A program made the translations under genes and the position numbers. DNA of 64,000 bases, from positions 420,062-484,061 of the forward strand of contig NZ_JADOTT010000001.1 in the NCBI RefSeq assembly GCF_016817355.1. Direction: 5' to 3'. Position 1 is the first letter of the stretch, and the number at the start of each line of letters is the position of its first letter. Origin of the DNA: Maricaulis parjimensis (GTDB lineage Bacteria; Pseudomonadota; Alphaproteobacteria; Caulobacterales; Maricaulaceae). The notes under the pieces were generated by a model. That model was given only the letters and a program-made list of their open reading frames with translations. It did no database searches and was not told where the DNA came from. This document shows, one piece after another, positions 9,769 to 17,687 of the stretch.

Positions 9769-10512
9769 ATGCTTCGCCTTGGATCCCTTACCCCTCTAGT
9801 TCTCATTCCGCTGATTGCCTGCGCGTCTCCTCCCAGAGATGGTGGAATGAGAGGGCAAGGCCCCGGCCAAGGTCCTGGTGGTGGTGCGGGCGGCGGTTTT
9901 ACCGGTGCGGCCCGTCTGGTCGATGCCGGCCGCTATGGTGAAGCCCTTCCCGCGCTGCGCTGTCATGCAGCGCGGGGCGAGGGTTTTGAAATCGCCCAAT
10001 ACCTAGCCGGTTACAGCGCCCTCAAACAGGCGGACGCCGAAGAAACCCCGGACATTCTACGGGACGAATTGCGGGTGGAAGGCTTTGACCGCCTGACCCT
10101 GGCCGCCCAGGCCGGCTGGCCGGCGGCACAGGCCGAACTGGCCGAGGCCCTGGCCTTGGTTGATACGCCCACAGCACGGGAAGACGCCGCCTATTGGGCC
10201 GAAGTCTATCGGCACAACCGGCGCGAACAGGCCTACGGGCTGGACCGTCTGGATGATGGGGTGGAAGCGCAGATCGCAGCCACTATCGATGCCGACACCA
10301 CCCAAGCTGTAACGGCGCGGGCAGCCGCGTTCACAACGACGCCTCTGGAGCGCCAAGACGCCACGCCCGAATGTGCCCCCTACCTGCGCGAAGAGCGTCG
10401 CGGCGGTCCTGGTGGACCGGGCGATGGCGGTCGTGGCCGTCCTCCCGGTGGCGGGCGCGGTGGCCCCGGCGGCGGACCGGGCGGTGGCCCGAATGGCGGT
10501 ATCGGCGGTTAG
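9769..10512 (+). CDS. Lipoprotein with Gly-rich linker and Gly/Pro-rich tail
   Basis: A 247-residue predicted lipoprotein. The signal peptide ends in LIAC with the lipidated Cys18. A glycine-rich linker (about 24-44) follows, then a helical middle section (about 45-190) with TPR/Sel1-like features (GRYGEALPALRCHAARG, GWPAAQAELAEALAL). The tail of about 35 residues is almost entirely Gly, Pro and Arg. AGAGGAG-like bases lie before the ATG. Function unknown; the helical middle suggests protein-protein contact in the periplasm or outer membrane. The stop overlaps that of the convergent ArsR gene by four bases. Confidence 0.65.
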   Translation: MLRLGSLTPLVLIPLIACASPPRDGGMRGQGPGQGPGGGAGGGFTGAARLVDAGRYGEALPALRCHAARGEGFEIAQYLAGYSALKQADAEETPDILRDELRVEGFDRLTLAAQAGWPAAQAELAEALALVDTPTAREDAAYWAEVYRHNRREQAYGLDRLDDGVEAQIAATIDADTTQAVTARAAAFTTTPLERQDATPECAPYLREERRGGPGGPGDGGRGRPPGGGRGGPGGGPGGGPNGGIGG

Positions 10513-10859
10513 GACGCCTGCATCAGGGCGTCGGCCTGGGCCTCAGCCTCTTCATCCGTGCCGACGAGTTCCGGGCGCAGATGGCAGCAATCATCCAGCA
10601 GGAAACGGACGATCCGGCGCGTGCCCTCGCTGTTGAGCGAGTAGAGCATGAAGCGTGACCGGCGCTCCGCCTTGATCAGGCCGGCGCGTTCCAGCGTCTG
10701 GAGATGCCCCGTCATGGTCGAGGGCGGGATATCAAACCCCTGGGCCAGCTCACCCGCAGAGGCCCGTTCCGGTGCCTGGTCGCACAGGGTGCGGAACAGG
10801 GCGAGGCGAACGGGGTGCGACAGGGCGGCAAATCCGGAAACGGCGTCTCTTGCAGTCAT
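10509..10859 (-). CDS. ArsR-family winged-helix regulator
   Basis: A 116-residue helix-turn-helix protein. ALSHPVRLALFRTLCD starts the domain, IPPSTMTGHLQTLERAGLI is the recognition helix region, and RSRFMLYSLN the wing. The C-terminal FLLDDCCHLRPEL has two adjacent cysteines and a histidine, a layout common in metal- or thiol-responding ArsR proteins, though whether it binds metal is inference. No arsenic genes are adjacent. The next minus-strand gene downstream begins only after a 98-base gap on the other side, so it is probably monocistronic. Confidence 0.88.
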   Translation of the reverse strand: MTARDAVSGFAALSHPVRLALFRTLCDQAPERASAGELAQGFDIPPSTMTGHLQTLERAGLIKAERRSRFMLYSLNSEGTRRIVRFLLDDCCHLRPELVGTDEEAEAQADALMQAS

Positions 10860-10957
10860 GAGACCGGGTTAATGCCGCACCATGACTCCTGATTACCGTT
10901 TCAGTGAAAGTTTTGCGACAGACCGCAGGATGCCGGGGAAGGCCGGGGCGCCCGGGA

Positions 10958-11623
10958 TTAGTTGGCCGTGCGCAGCCGGTCTTCCGGCTTGCCCGGGAAG
11001 AAGCGGTTGATCAGGCTGGCGATCGGACCCTGACGCACACCGCGCGGACGCCGGCCCGGGCGGCTGGCCGCCGTCAGGCTTTCCATCGTGCGACCCGGCT
11101 GCACGGCGCGGGCCTTGCGGAAGACGGCCGCGTCACCACAAGCACGCTCCTGCAGAACCCAGGCCGGATCCATCATCAGCGCATCGGCGAGGCGTGCAGA
11201 GGAACCATGATCGGCTCCAACCAGGATGAGCAGCCCGTCCTGGCGCATGGCTGCCGCGACATGACGCCAGTTTCCGGCCATGACCGGAAAGCCCACTTCC
11301 GGGCCGATGATGGCCAGATCGATCGGCGTCGCGTCCTCATCCTTGCGCAGGGCCGGGCCGCCACGCAGGGCGTTGGTCGGAATTTGGCGGCGATCACAAT
11401 CGGATTGCAGGGCCTCGATCGCGGCGATCGGGGCGATAATCTCGTGACGGGCGCCGCGCTTGAGGCAGACAGAGCCCAGATCAGACCCGCCAATCTGCAC
11501 CGTACGCATGCCCGGCTTCACGACCAGAGCGAGGTAATCCGCGGTGAACTCGTCCTGCCGGCGCACGCGGCGCTGGGCGATTTTGCGGATGCGGCCGGCA
11601 GTCTGGGTCGTGATGGCGGTCAT
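10958..11623 (-). CDS. Methyltransferase-like protein of unknown function
   Basis: A 221-residue cytosolic protein. The segment MRTVQIGGSDLGSVCLKRGA followed by HEIIAPIAAIEAL and IDLAIIGPEVGF resembles a degenerate Rossmann SAM-methyltransferase fold, but no firm SAM-binding GxGxG motif is visible. The C-terminus is very basic. The ATG at 11623 follows GGGACA; the open frame extends upstream to 11794 but that part overlaps the promoter and start of the divergent acyltransferase and looks non-coding. Function not recognised. Confidence 0.5.
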   Translation of the reverse strand: MTAITTQTAGRIRKIAQRRVRRQDEFTADYLALVVKPGMRTVQIGGSDLGSVCLKRGARHEIIAPIAAIEALQSDCDRRQIPTNALRGGPALRKDEDATPIDLAIIGPEVGFPVMAGNWRHVAAAMRQDGLLILVGADHGSSARLADALMMDPAWVLQERACGDAAVFRKARAVQPGRTMESLTAASRPGRRPRGVRQGPIASLINRFFPGKPEDRLRTAN

Positions 11624-11769
11624 GGCGTGTCCCGATCGTGAACAAGGTGTTAATGCCTGTCCAGGACCTCGCAATCGGCGGGCCAATTCATAAACAATCC
11701 AGTAACCATAAGCGCTTGCGCGGCGTTTTCCGATTGCACCTCGCGCCGTTTCCGCGTTTCCCTGACGCC

Positions 11770-12615
11770 ATGAACACGCAAGAGGATCCGGCACAAGCCG
11801 TCCCGGCCCATATTGTCGACCGGCTGATCGAGGAGCGGGCTCCGAAACTGATCGGGACGCCGCTTTGGCCGCTCATCCGCACGATCGGTTATCCCATGCT
11901 GGGTTATCGCCGGGCCGTGGACATGGCCGATGCGATCTCACCGCTGAACGGCACAGAATGCCTGGATTGGGCATCCGATTATCTTCGCTTGTCCAAGGAT
12001 GTTTCCGGTCTCGACCACATCCCGGAAAGCGGCGCCTGCGTGGTCGTGGCCAATCATCCCGGCGGGATTGCAGACGGGATCGCGGTCTGGGACGCGCTGA
12101 AAGCCCGCCGTCCCGACATGCTCTATTTTGCCAATGCGGATGCCCTGCGGGTCTGTCCGGGCCTGGAGGAAAGGGTCATCCCGGTGGAATGGCGCGACCA
12201 CCAGCGCTCGCGCAATCACAGTCGCGACCTGCTGCGCCGCGCCATGACGGCCTTCAAGGAGGAGCGTTGCTTGGTGATCTTCCCGTCCGGCCGCATGTCG
12301 GAATGGAGCTGGAAGCACTGGCAATTGCGTGAAAAGCCCTGGCATCCGACTGCAATCAGCCTGGCCCGCAAGGCCGGTGCGCCGATCATCCCGCTGGCCG
12401 TTCGTCAACGCATGCCCTTCCTCTATTATGCCCTCGCCCAGGTGAATGAGGAGCTCAAGGACATGACCATTTTCCATGGTTTGATGGGCAAGGCCGGGGC
12501 GCGCTACTCCCTGGAATTCGGCCGCGCCCTGACCATGAACAAGGATGATGGCAGCGACGCACAGGTCACGGAGATGTTCCGGAACATGTGTGAAACCCAG
12601 GCCTGGGGTCCATGA
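11770..12615 (+). CDS. PlsC-like acyltransferase
   Basis: A 281-residue protein of the lysophospholipid/glycerol acyltransferase fold. Block I appears as VVVANHPGGIADGIAVWDAL and a later block as CLVIFPSGRMSEW, with GAPIIPLAVRQRMPF as the third. The His to Asp spacing in block I is one residue longer than the canonical HX4D, a variant found in hemolysin-like acyltransferases. It likely transfers acyl chains at the inner membrane. The start at 11770 was chosen at the first ATG followed by typical coding sequence; the upstream frame runs through promoter-like sequence. The AT-rich insertion begins just after its stop. Confidence 0.75.
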   Translation: MNTQEDPAQAVPAHIVDRLIEERAPKLIGTPLWPLIRTIGYPMLGYRRAVDMADAISPLNGTECLDWASDYLRLSKDVSGLDHIPESGACVVVANHPGGIADGIAVWDALKARRPDMLYFANADALRVCPGLEERVIPVEWRDHQRSRNHSRDLLRRAMTAFKEERCLVIFPSGRMSEWSWKHWQLREKPWHPTAISLARKAGAPIIPLAVRQRMPFLYYALAQVNEELKDMTIFHGLMGKAGARYSLEFGRALTMNKDDGSDAQVTEMFRNMCETQAWGP

Positions 12616-13605
12616 TAAAATGTTGTTGTGGTTGTAAAGGCAATCAAAGTTCGCTCAACTAGAGATTATACATCCTCGAACAACGCAACGAGGACTAGGG
12701 GGGCGAAATTGAAAAATGCATTCGAACTTGAGTTGTCTCTGTCCTTTCTCGGTCAGTCCGCCGCTGGCAATCAAATCGATTTTTATGACGCAGCGCAGGC
12801 GCTGGTTGGCTTTCAAAGATCGCTTGCGCTTACGACACATCTTATTCTGAACAACGAAATCATTACACAGGCACCCTCTCTAGCGGGCGCTACAATCATT
12901 GCTCTCCCCTCCGAGGAAGGGAGCTGGAAACAACGAGCCGTTGTCGTCGGGACTTGGGCCATGATTGCTGGCGGAGCGTACAAGTTGGGCACTGCGCCCA
13001 CCGATACTCCTCTTGGCCATCTGGTTAGCTCAGCCTACGATTATGTAATATCGGAAACTCTCGGTTTTCATGTCGACTACGATCAAACGCTAGGACAACA
13101 GATTGAATCTGTTCAGCAGAACCTAGCCGCCGACAAAAAGCTAACGCAGAATCGCTTTGATAGCGTGATCGAAAAGTGTGAAACAGCAATCGAGTCAATG
13201 CACCGGCCAATCGTAGCAAGCAACTCGGCTGAAAGAGCGATCATATCCCGAAAAACAGGTGGCAAAGAAAAGGCGTTCAAATTTGAGCTCTCCGAAGCTT
13301 CTTTTGAGCATGTAAAATATTCTCGCGAGCGCCCCAAGAAACACAGATTTGTAGGATCAATTTCGAGCTACAATATCAACACCTTTAAGGGACGCATCTA
13401 CATCGAAGAACTTGGAAGGCCTGTACCTTTTGAATTGGACTCATCCGCCAAGTCTCCCAAGCAAATTCAAACAATTGTATCAAGCCTGAGCAGGAACTCA
13501 TCCTTCAGGACCAAAACTAACGCACTCATAGAGATTGAAGCAGTTGTGATCGAGAGCCGGACAGGGCGCATCAAGAAACTCTATGTTCAAATGGTCACTG
13601 ACTAG
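12616..13605. other. AT-rich insertion (single-gene island)
   Basis: Base composition changes sharply just after the acyltransferase stop and changes back near 13606. Two 60-base lines that I counted inside it are 45% G+C, against about 55-65% nearby. It carries a single gene and is followed by the 3' remnant of a DUF885 gene. I see no transposase, integrase, inverted ends or target duplication. Confidence 0.65.
12709..13605 (+). CDS. Unrecognised protein in AT-rich insertion
   Basis: A 298-residue protein that I do not recognise. The start is judged to be the TTG at 12709, five bases after a run of seven purines (AGGGGGG), the strongest ribosome site in the area; a GTG at 12628 in the same frame has none. 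In order it has an N-terminal alpha/beta part (FELELSLSFLGQS, then a helix), a small hydrophobic stretch near 75-95 (VVVGTWAMIAGGAYKLG), a helical middle, and a C-terminal beta-rich part (FVGSISSYNINTFKGRIYIEE). Codon use is unlike that of neighbouring genes, and the base composition suggests recent transfer. It could be a solitary defence or stress protein, but nothing in the sequence proves that. Confidence 0.6.
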   Translation: MKNAFELELSLSFLGQSAAGNQIDFYDAAQALVGFQRSLALTTHLILNNEIITQAPSLAGATIIALPSEEGSWKQRAVVVGTWAMIAGGAYKLGTAPTDTPLGHLVSSAYDYVISETLGFHVDYDQTLGQQIESVQQNLAADKKLTQNRFDSVIEKCETAIESMHRPIVASNSAERAIISRKTGGKEKAFKFELSEASFEHVKYSRERPKKHRFVGSISSYNINTFKGRIYIEELGRPVPFELDSSAKSPKQIQTIVSSLSRNSSFRTKTNALIEIEAVVIESRTGRIKKLYVQMVTD

Positions 13606-13873
13606 CCGTTGCGCCCGGCCACCAAACCCAGGCAATGATGGCGACCTGTCCGCAGCCGCTCCGGTCCTGGACTGGCTGGCCATGATGCCGGGCCAGATCA
13701 TCAGCTATGAAATCGGCGCGGATTTCTTCTATCGCCAGCGCGACCGCGCCCGCGAAGCGCTGGGAACCGATTTCGACTATCCGACCTTCCATCGCCTCGT
13801 CTTGGAAGAAGGCTCCGTCCCGCTCTGGCGGATCGAAGACAAGATCGATGCCTGGATCGCCGGTGCCGACTAA
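13606..13873 (+). pseudogene. 3' remnant of a DUF885 (M32-like) peptidase gene
   Basis: Read in the frame that is open from 13583, the last 60 or so residues match the C-terminus of DUF885 proteins: MMPGQIISYEIGADFFYRQR, then ALGTDFDYPTFHRLVLEEG and PLWRIEDKIDAWIA. The intact DUF885 protein of this window ends with PGQALAYKSG, LGAGFDIRAFHDTLLQDG and ALEAKMLDWIA at the same spacing. The catalytic HExxxGH region and everything before it are absent, and no start with a ribosome site is visible. The AT-rich gene directly abuts it. It is best read as a truncated, probably dead gene whose 5' part was lost at the insertion. Confidence 0.8.
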
Positions 13874-13897
13874 AAGGAAGCGCTGAAAGGGCCCTGC

Positions 13898-15136
13898 CTA
13901 TTCAGGCCCACCGCCCTGGATCCGAACCCCTTCGCGCCAGGCTTCCCGAATGGCCCGCGTTTGCTCGAAATCCGCCAGAGGATCGCCCTCCAAAACCAGG
14001 AAACTGGCTTCGTGGCCGGGCTGCAAATGCCCGATCTGGCGGTCCGGAAAAACGGCCTGCGTGCAGTTTGACGTCCACATGGTCAGCAAGTGCGCCGGCT
14101 CCAACACATCCAGTCCGGAAAGATACGCGACTTCATCGACCGACGTGTCGGAATAGTCATCGCTGCCCACGACCAGGGTCACGCCCGCTTCCACGAGCCG
14201 GGCCAGATTGGCCTGCTGCAAGTCCCGCGTCGCCGCATAGCGTTCCGGATTGCGGCTCTCCAGGCCTGCGGCAAACGACAGTGTTGTGTGAACCACCACG
14301 CCCGCTGCAGCCGCAGCCTCGGCATCCTCATCGGTCAGGGCGCGGTCATAGGGACCGACACTGGGACCATTATAGCCTGGCATGTGGGCAATCTCGTCGA
14401 CACCGGCGGCGATGGCATTGCGGAAGTCCGCGGCCGTTTCCACATGGGCGAGGACCGGAATTCCGGCCGCATGAGCCCGCGCCACGATCTCCGGCAGCAG
14501 GGCCGGGTCCAGCCCCCGCTGCCCCACGGTTTGCGGATGATCGCGCCGGGCCTCGAAGGCCTCGGAATAGAGAAGATGGACTTTGATGGCGGCGGGCTGA
14601 GTGGCCAGTATGCCCGGCCAGGCGCGCTCAAAACTGTCTTGGTCCGGCAGCTGGTGGAAGGCTGTTCCGTCCATCTCCTCCCAAACCAGCTCTCCGAACA
14701 GGCCGGCATATTGCTGAAGGCGCTGATAGACTTCCACCGGGTGCCCACCCGGCGCGGTCAGGGGTGCACCTGTAAAGGCCAGATCCGGCGCCGAGGCCGC
14801 AGCCAGCCGGGCATCCAGCTCGGCCCGATAAGGCGGGAAATTCCCGATTTCGCGGACATAGAAGACACCCTCTGCCAGATATTGGCCCGTGATCTCCGGC
14901 AGTTGCGGTGAACGTCCGATACTGTGCGCGTGCGCATCGCAATAGGGCGGAACGACATAGGCTCCATCCAGATCGACGCGCTCTTGCGGTTCACGATTAT
15001 CAGGTTCGACGAAATGGCTTCCCTCGACATGAACCGTCCGGGGTTCGAAGGATTCCCCCGTCCACCAGAGCCCGTTTTCAAAAACCGTGACCGGTGCAGA
15101 CAGGCCCAAAGCCAGACTTGCGATCTGAGACAGCAT
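13898..15136 (-). CDS. Secreted amidohydrolase-family protein
   Basis: A 412-residue metal-dependent hydrolase of the amidohydrolase superfamily. The metal motif is CDAHAH (His69, His71), with AIKVHLLYSEAF supplying the bridging-type lysine, VLAHVETAADF and EIAHMPGYN the later histidines, and LVVGSDDYSD the terminal Asp. A weak N-terminal hydrophobic segment (LSQIASLALGLSAP) suggests export. A typical imidazolonepropionase-like C-terminal barrel closure (IGHLQPGHEASFLVLEGDPL) is present. AGGAGGGG lies before the ATG. The substrate is not evident. Confidence 0.8.
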   Translation of the reverse strand: MLSQIASLALGLSAPVTVFENGLWWTGESFEPRTVHVEGSHFVEPDNREPQERVDLDGAYVVPPYCDAHAHSIGRSPQLPEITGQYLAEGVFYVREIGNFPPYRAELDARLAAASAPDLAFTGAPLTAPGGHPVEVYQRLQQYAGLFGELVWEEMDGTAFHQLPDQDSFERAWPGILATQPAAIKVHLLYSEAFEARRDHPQTVGQRGLDPALLPEIVARAHAAGIPVLAHVETAADFRNAIAAGVDEIAHMPGYNGPSVGPYDRALTDEDAEAAAAAGVVVHTTLSFAAGLESRNPERYAATRDLQQANLARLVEAGVTLVVGSDDYSDTSVDEVAYLSGLDVLEPAHLLTMWTSNCTQAVFPDRQIGHLQPGHEASFLVLEGDPLADFEQTRAIREAWREGVRIQGGGPE

Positions 15137-15236
15137 TTTCCCCTCCTGTATCCCTGGCGGGTATTAGGGAGAGGGCGACGTAATGCCGTGCTTGCAGTGA
15201 TGTTACGGATTGGTAAGCGCTGACAGGCGCTCCGGA

Positions 15237-16352
15237 TCACTCCGCCAGATGCTCGAACCGGTTGATCACAGCATAATTGGAGCCTTCGGAAACGGCATAA
15301 ACGATGTCCGGCCAGCCATCGGCGTTCAGATCGCCCACGCTGAGATTATAAGCATTCACCGGATCAGCCGCGATCTCGACGCGATCGAACCCGCTTTCCC
15401 GATTGAGATAGACCCGATTTTCCACGCCGGCATTGGCGATGGCGATATCCAGCCGGCCATCCTGGTCGAAATCCCCGGTATCAATCCCGAAGACCACATC
15501 ATCATCGGATCCAAAGCGCACCGGTTCGCCAAAGCGTCCACTGCCATCATTCACGAAAAGAAGGCTTTGCGCTTCCATGCCACCGGCCAGGATGTCGGCA
15601 TGCCCGTCGCCCGTGATATCGGCCACGGCGATCGCGCGGATTTCCATCTCGAATTCGGCGCCCAGCATGACCGGGCCGGAGAAACCGCCGCCAGCCAAGC
15701 CCTGATAAAGCGGCAGCCCCTGCCCGCCCCGGTTGGAGAAGACCAGGTCCTGCAATCCGTCTCCGTCCAGGTCAGCAATCGCGACCTGGATGGTCTGGTA
15801 GTCGCCGGGAAGCTCCACGGCTGGCTCGAATGTGCCGTCACCCCGGTTCAGGAAATAATTATTGGCCTCGCCACGCTGGACGAGGACGAGATCGGCATCG
15901 CCATCCCCGTCAAAATCCCCGGCGGCGATACTGCGCGCCTGGGCGATCGGCCCGGTTTCCCGGGCCTCGTCGAAATTGCCTGCGCCATCATTGAACAGCA
16001 GCAGGACGGGCAGGAGGTCGCGGGCAATGGCGGCATCCAGATCGCCATCCCCGTCCAGGTCGGCCAAAGCCGCCTCATAGCCTGTGCCCCGGTCCGGACC
16101 GGCATCGCGGGCCGACCGGAAAAAGCCGAGACCATTGTTGAAATAGACCTCGTCCTGCTGGACCCAGTGACGGCCATTAACGGCGAACCCGTCCAGATCC
16201 CCATCCCCATCCAGATCACCCAGATTGACCGAGGCCGTCAGCGCGTCTTCCGCGCCAAAGGCATTATAGGGGTGAACCCAGAATTCCTGCTGGGAGAAAG
16301 CCGGCGCAGACAGCGCTGCGACCAGGCCAAGACTCAGACAAAATTGACGCAT
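15237..16352 (-). CDS. Secreted seven-repeat FG-GAP/VCBS beta-propeller
   Basis: A 371-residue exported protein (MRQFCLSLGLVAALSAPAFS signal). Seven copies of a calcium-binding loop of the DxDGDGxxD type can be read along the chain: GDLDGDGDLDGF, ADLDGDGDLDAA, GDFDGDGDADLV, ADLDGDGLQDLV, ADITGDGHADIL, GDFDQDGRLDIA and GDLNADGWPDIV. That count is consistent with a single seven-bladed propeller. Such proteins bind calcium and act in surface adhesion or polysaccharide contact. Its partner is unknown; it is followed at a distance by the amidohydrolase gene on the same strand. Confidence 0.85.
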   Translation of the reverse strand: MRQFCLSLGLVAALSAPAFSQQEFWVHPYNAFGAEDALTASVNLGDLDGDGDLDGFAVNGRHWVQQDEVYFNNGLGFFRSARDAGPDRGTGYEAALADLDGDGDLDAAIARDLLPVLLLFNDGAGNFDEARETGPIAQARSIAAGDFDGDGDADLVLVQRGEANNYFLNRGDGTFEPAVELPGDYQTIQVAIADLDGDGLQDLVFSNRGGQGLPLYQGLAGGGFSGPVMLGAEFEMEIRAIAVADITGDGHADILAGGMEAQSLLFVNDGSGRFGEPVRFGSDDDVVFGIDTGDFDQDGRLDIAIANAGVENRVYLNRESGFDRVEIAADPVNAYNLSVGDLNADGWPDIVYAVSEGSNYAVINRFEHLAE

Positions 16353-16404
16353 TTCGACCCTCGAGAATTTTTGGGCAGACTAGCGGATCGCACGCGCGGG
16401 CCAA

Positions 16405-16434
16405 GAAAAAACCCCGCCGGCAGGACCAGCGGGG
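16405..16434 (-). terminator. Terminator of the sdh operon
   Basis: On the minus strand CCCCGC pairs with GCGGGG across an 11-base loop, and the stem is followed by a run of six T. It lies 31 bases after the sdhB stop and closes the operon. Confidence 0.8.
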
Positions 16435-16465
16435 CTGTTTTCGCGATGAGCGTTGGCGGGACGGA

Positions 16466-17245
16466 CTAGCCGTCGCGCTCGGCCATCATCTGCTTGATTT
16501 CACCGATCGCCTCGGCCGGGTTCAGACCCTTCGGGCAGACCTGGGCACAGTTCATGATCGTGTGGCAGCGATAGAGTTTGAACGGATCATTGAGATCGTC
16601 CAGACGCTCGCCCTTGGCTTCGTCGCGGCTGTCGGCCAGCCAGCGATAGGCCTGCAGCAGGGCTGCCGGGCCCATGTATTTGTCGCCATTCCACCAATAG
16701 GAGGGGCAGGCCGTGGAGCAGGAGGCGCACATGATGCACTCGTAGAGACCATCGAGCTTTTCGCGGTCTTCCGGGCTCTGCTTCCACTCCTTCTCCGGCG
16801 CCGGCGTATCGGTCTTCAGATACGGTTTCACGGCGGCGTGTTGGGCATAGAACTGGGTGAGGTCGGGGATCAGATCCTTGACCACCGGCTGGTGCGGCAG
16901 CGGGGAGATCGTGATCGTGCCCTTGTACTCGTCAATGCCGGAGGTACAGGCAATCGTGTTGCGGCCGCCGATATTCATCGAGCAGGAGCCGCACACACCT
17001 TCACGGCAGGACCGGCGGAAGGCCAGCGAGGCGTCGACATTGTTCTTGATCCACAGAAGGGCGTCGAGAACCATCGGGCCGCAATCATCCAGATCGACCT
17101 TGTACGTATCCCAGGTCGGGCCTTCGCCGCTTTCCGGGTTGTAGCGGTAGATCCGGAAAGTGCGGGTATTCTTGGCCCCGTCCGGAGACGCATGGGTCTT
17201 GCCCTTCTTGGGCTGGGAACCGCGGGGAAGTGTCAGCTGAACCAT
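16466..17245 (-). CDS. sdhB: Succinate dehydrogenase iron-sulfur subunit
   Basis: The 259-residue electron-transfer subunit of complex II, which passes electrons from the flavoprotein to ubiquinone. The [2Fe-2S] ligands are Cys80, Cys85, Cys88 and Cys100 (CREGVCGSC). The second cluster set is [11 protein letters not shown] at 170-180, with further cysteines at 227, 233 and 237 for the [4Fe-4S] and [3Fe-4S] centres. All ligands are intact and the length is normal. It is the last gene of the operon, 14 bases after a DUF3052 gene, with GAGGA before its ATG, and is followed by a strong terminator. Confidence 0.97.
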   Translation of the reverse strand: MVQLTLPRGSQPKKGKTHASPDGAKNTRTFRIYRYNPESGEGPTWDTYKVDLDDCGPMVLDALLWIKNNVDASLAFRRSCREGVCGSCSMNIGGRNTIACTSGIDEYKGTITISPLPHQPVVKDLIPDLTQFYAQHAAVKPYLKTDTPAPEKEWKQSPEDREKLDGLYECIMCASCSTACPSYWWNGDKYMGPAALLQAYRWLADSRDEAKGERLDDLNDPFKLYRCHTIMNCAQVCPKGLNPAEAIGEIKQMMAERDG

Positions 17246-17259
17246 AAAAGGGTCCTCAC

Positions 17260-17685
17260 TCAGTTCACGGCGCGCTTGTCGCGCGGAATCATCAGTTTCA
17301 GTCCGGACCAGACCTCGTCCACGGCGCAGACCTTCACATCGACCAGGTCGATGGGCAGGGCGACTTCGCGGATCACGTCCTCGGTCATGTCGGTTTCCAC
17401 CTTGGAGGCCTTTTTGGGCCAGGAGACCCAGATCATCCCCGCCGGCTGGATGGCCGAGCGCAGACGCGGCAGATCGGTTTCGAATTCCGACCGGACCTTG
17501 GTGAAATAGTGCACATAGTCGAGCGCATCGCCCGGCTCGGCCGAGGATTTCTCCTCGGCAAACAGGGCGGCAGAGCGCAGATCGTCATGCTCGGCCGGAA
17601 GACCGAGAAACGCCACCTTGAGCCCGTCCTTGAGGCCGAGCTTCTTGGGCAGGGGTGTCCCCGAATATCCGGCCGTGGCCGCCAT
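17260..17685 (-). CDS. DUF3052 protein inside the sdh operon
   Basis: A 141-residue soluble protein. The start [20 protein letters not shown] and the [46 protein letters not shown] segment are the marks of DUF3052, a family of unknown function. It starts two bases after the sdhA stop and ends 14 bases before sdhB, so it must be made with the complex II subunits. The position suggests a role in complex II assembly or regulation, but that is inference: nothing in the sequence shows a flavin, heme or Fe-S ligand set. Confidence 0.8.
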   Translation of the reverse strand: MAATAGYSGTPLPKKLGLKDGLKVAFLGLPAEHDDLRSAALFAEEKSSAEPGDALDYVHYFTKVRSEFETDLPRLRSAIQPAGMIWVSWPKKASKVETDMTEDVIREVALPIDLVDVKVCAVDEVWSGLKLMIPRDKRAVN

Positions 17686-17687
17686 GA

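Noticed and set aside
12616..13605. Insertion sequence or prophage fragment as source of the AT-rich island
   Set aside because: No transposase or integrase frame, terminal inverted repeats or target duplication could be seen.
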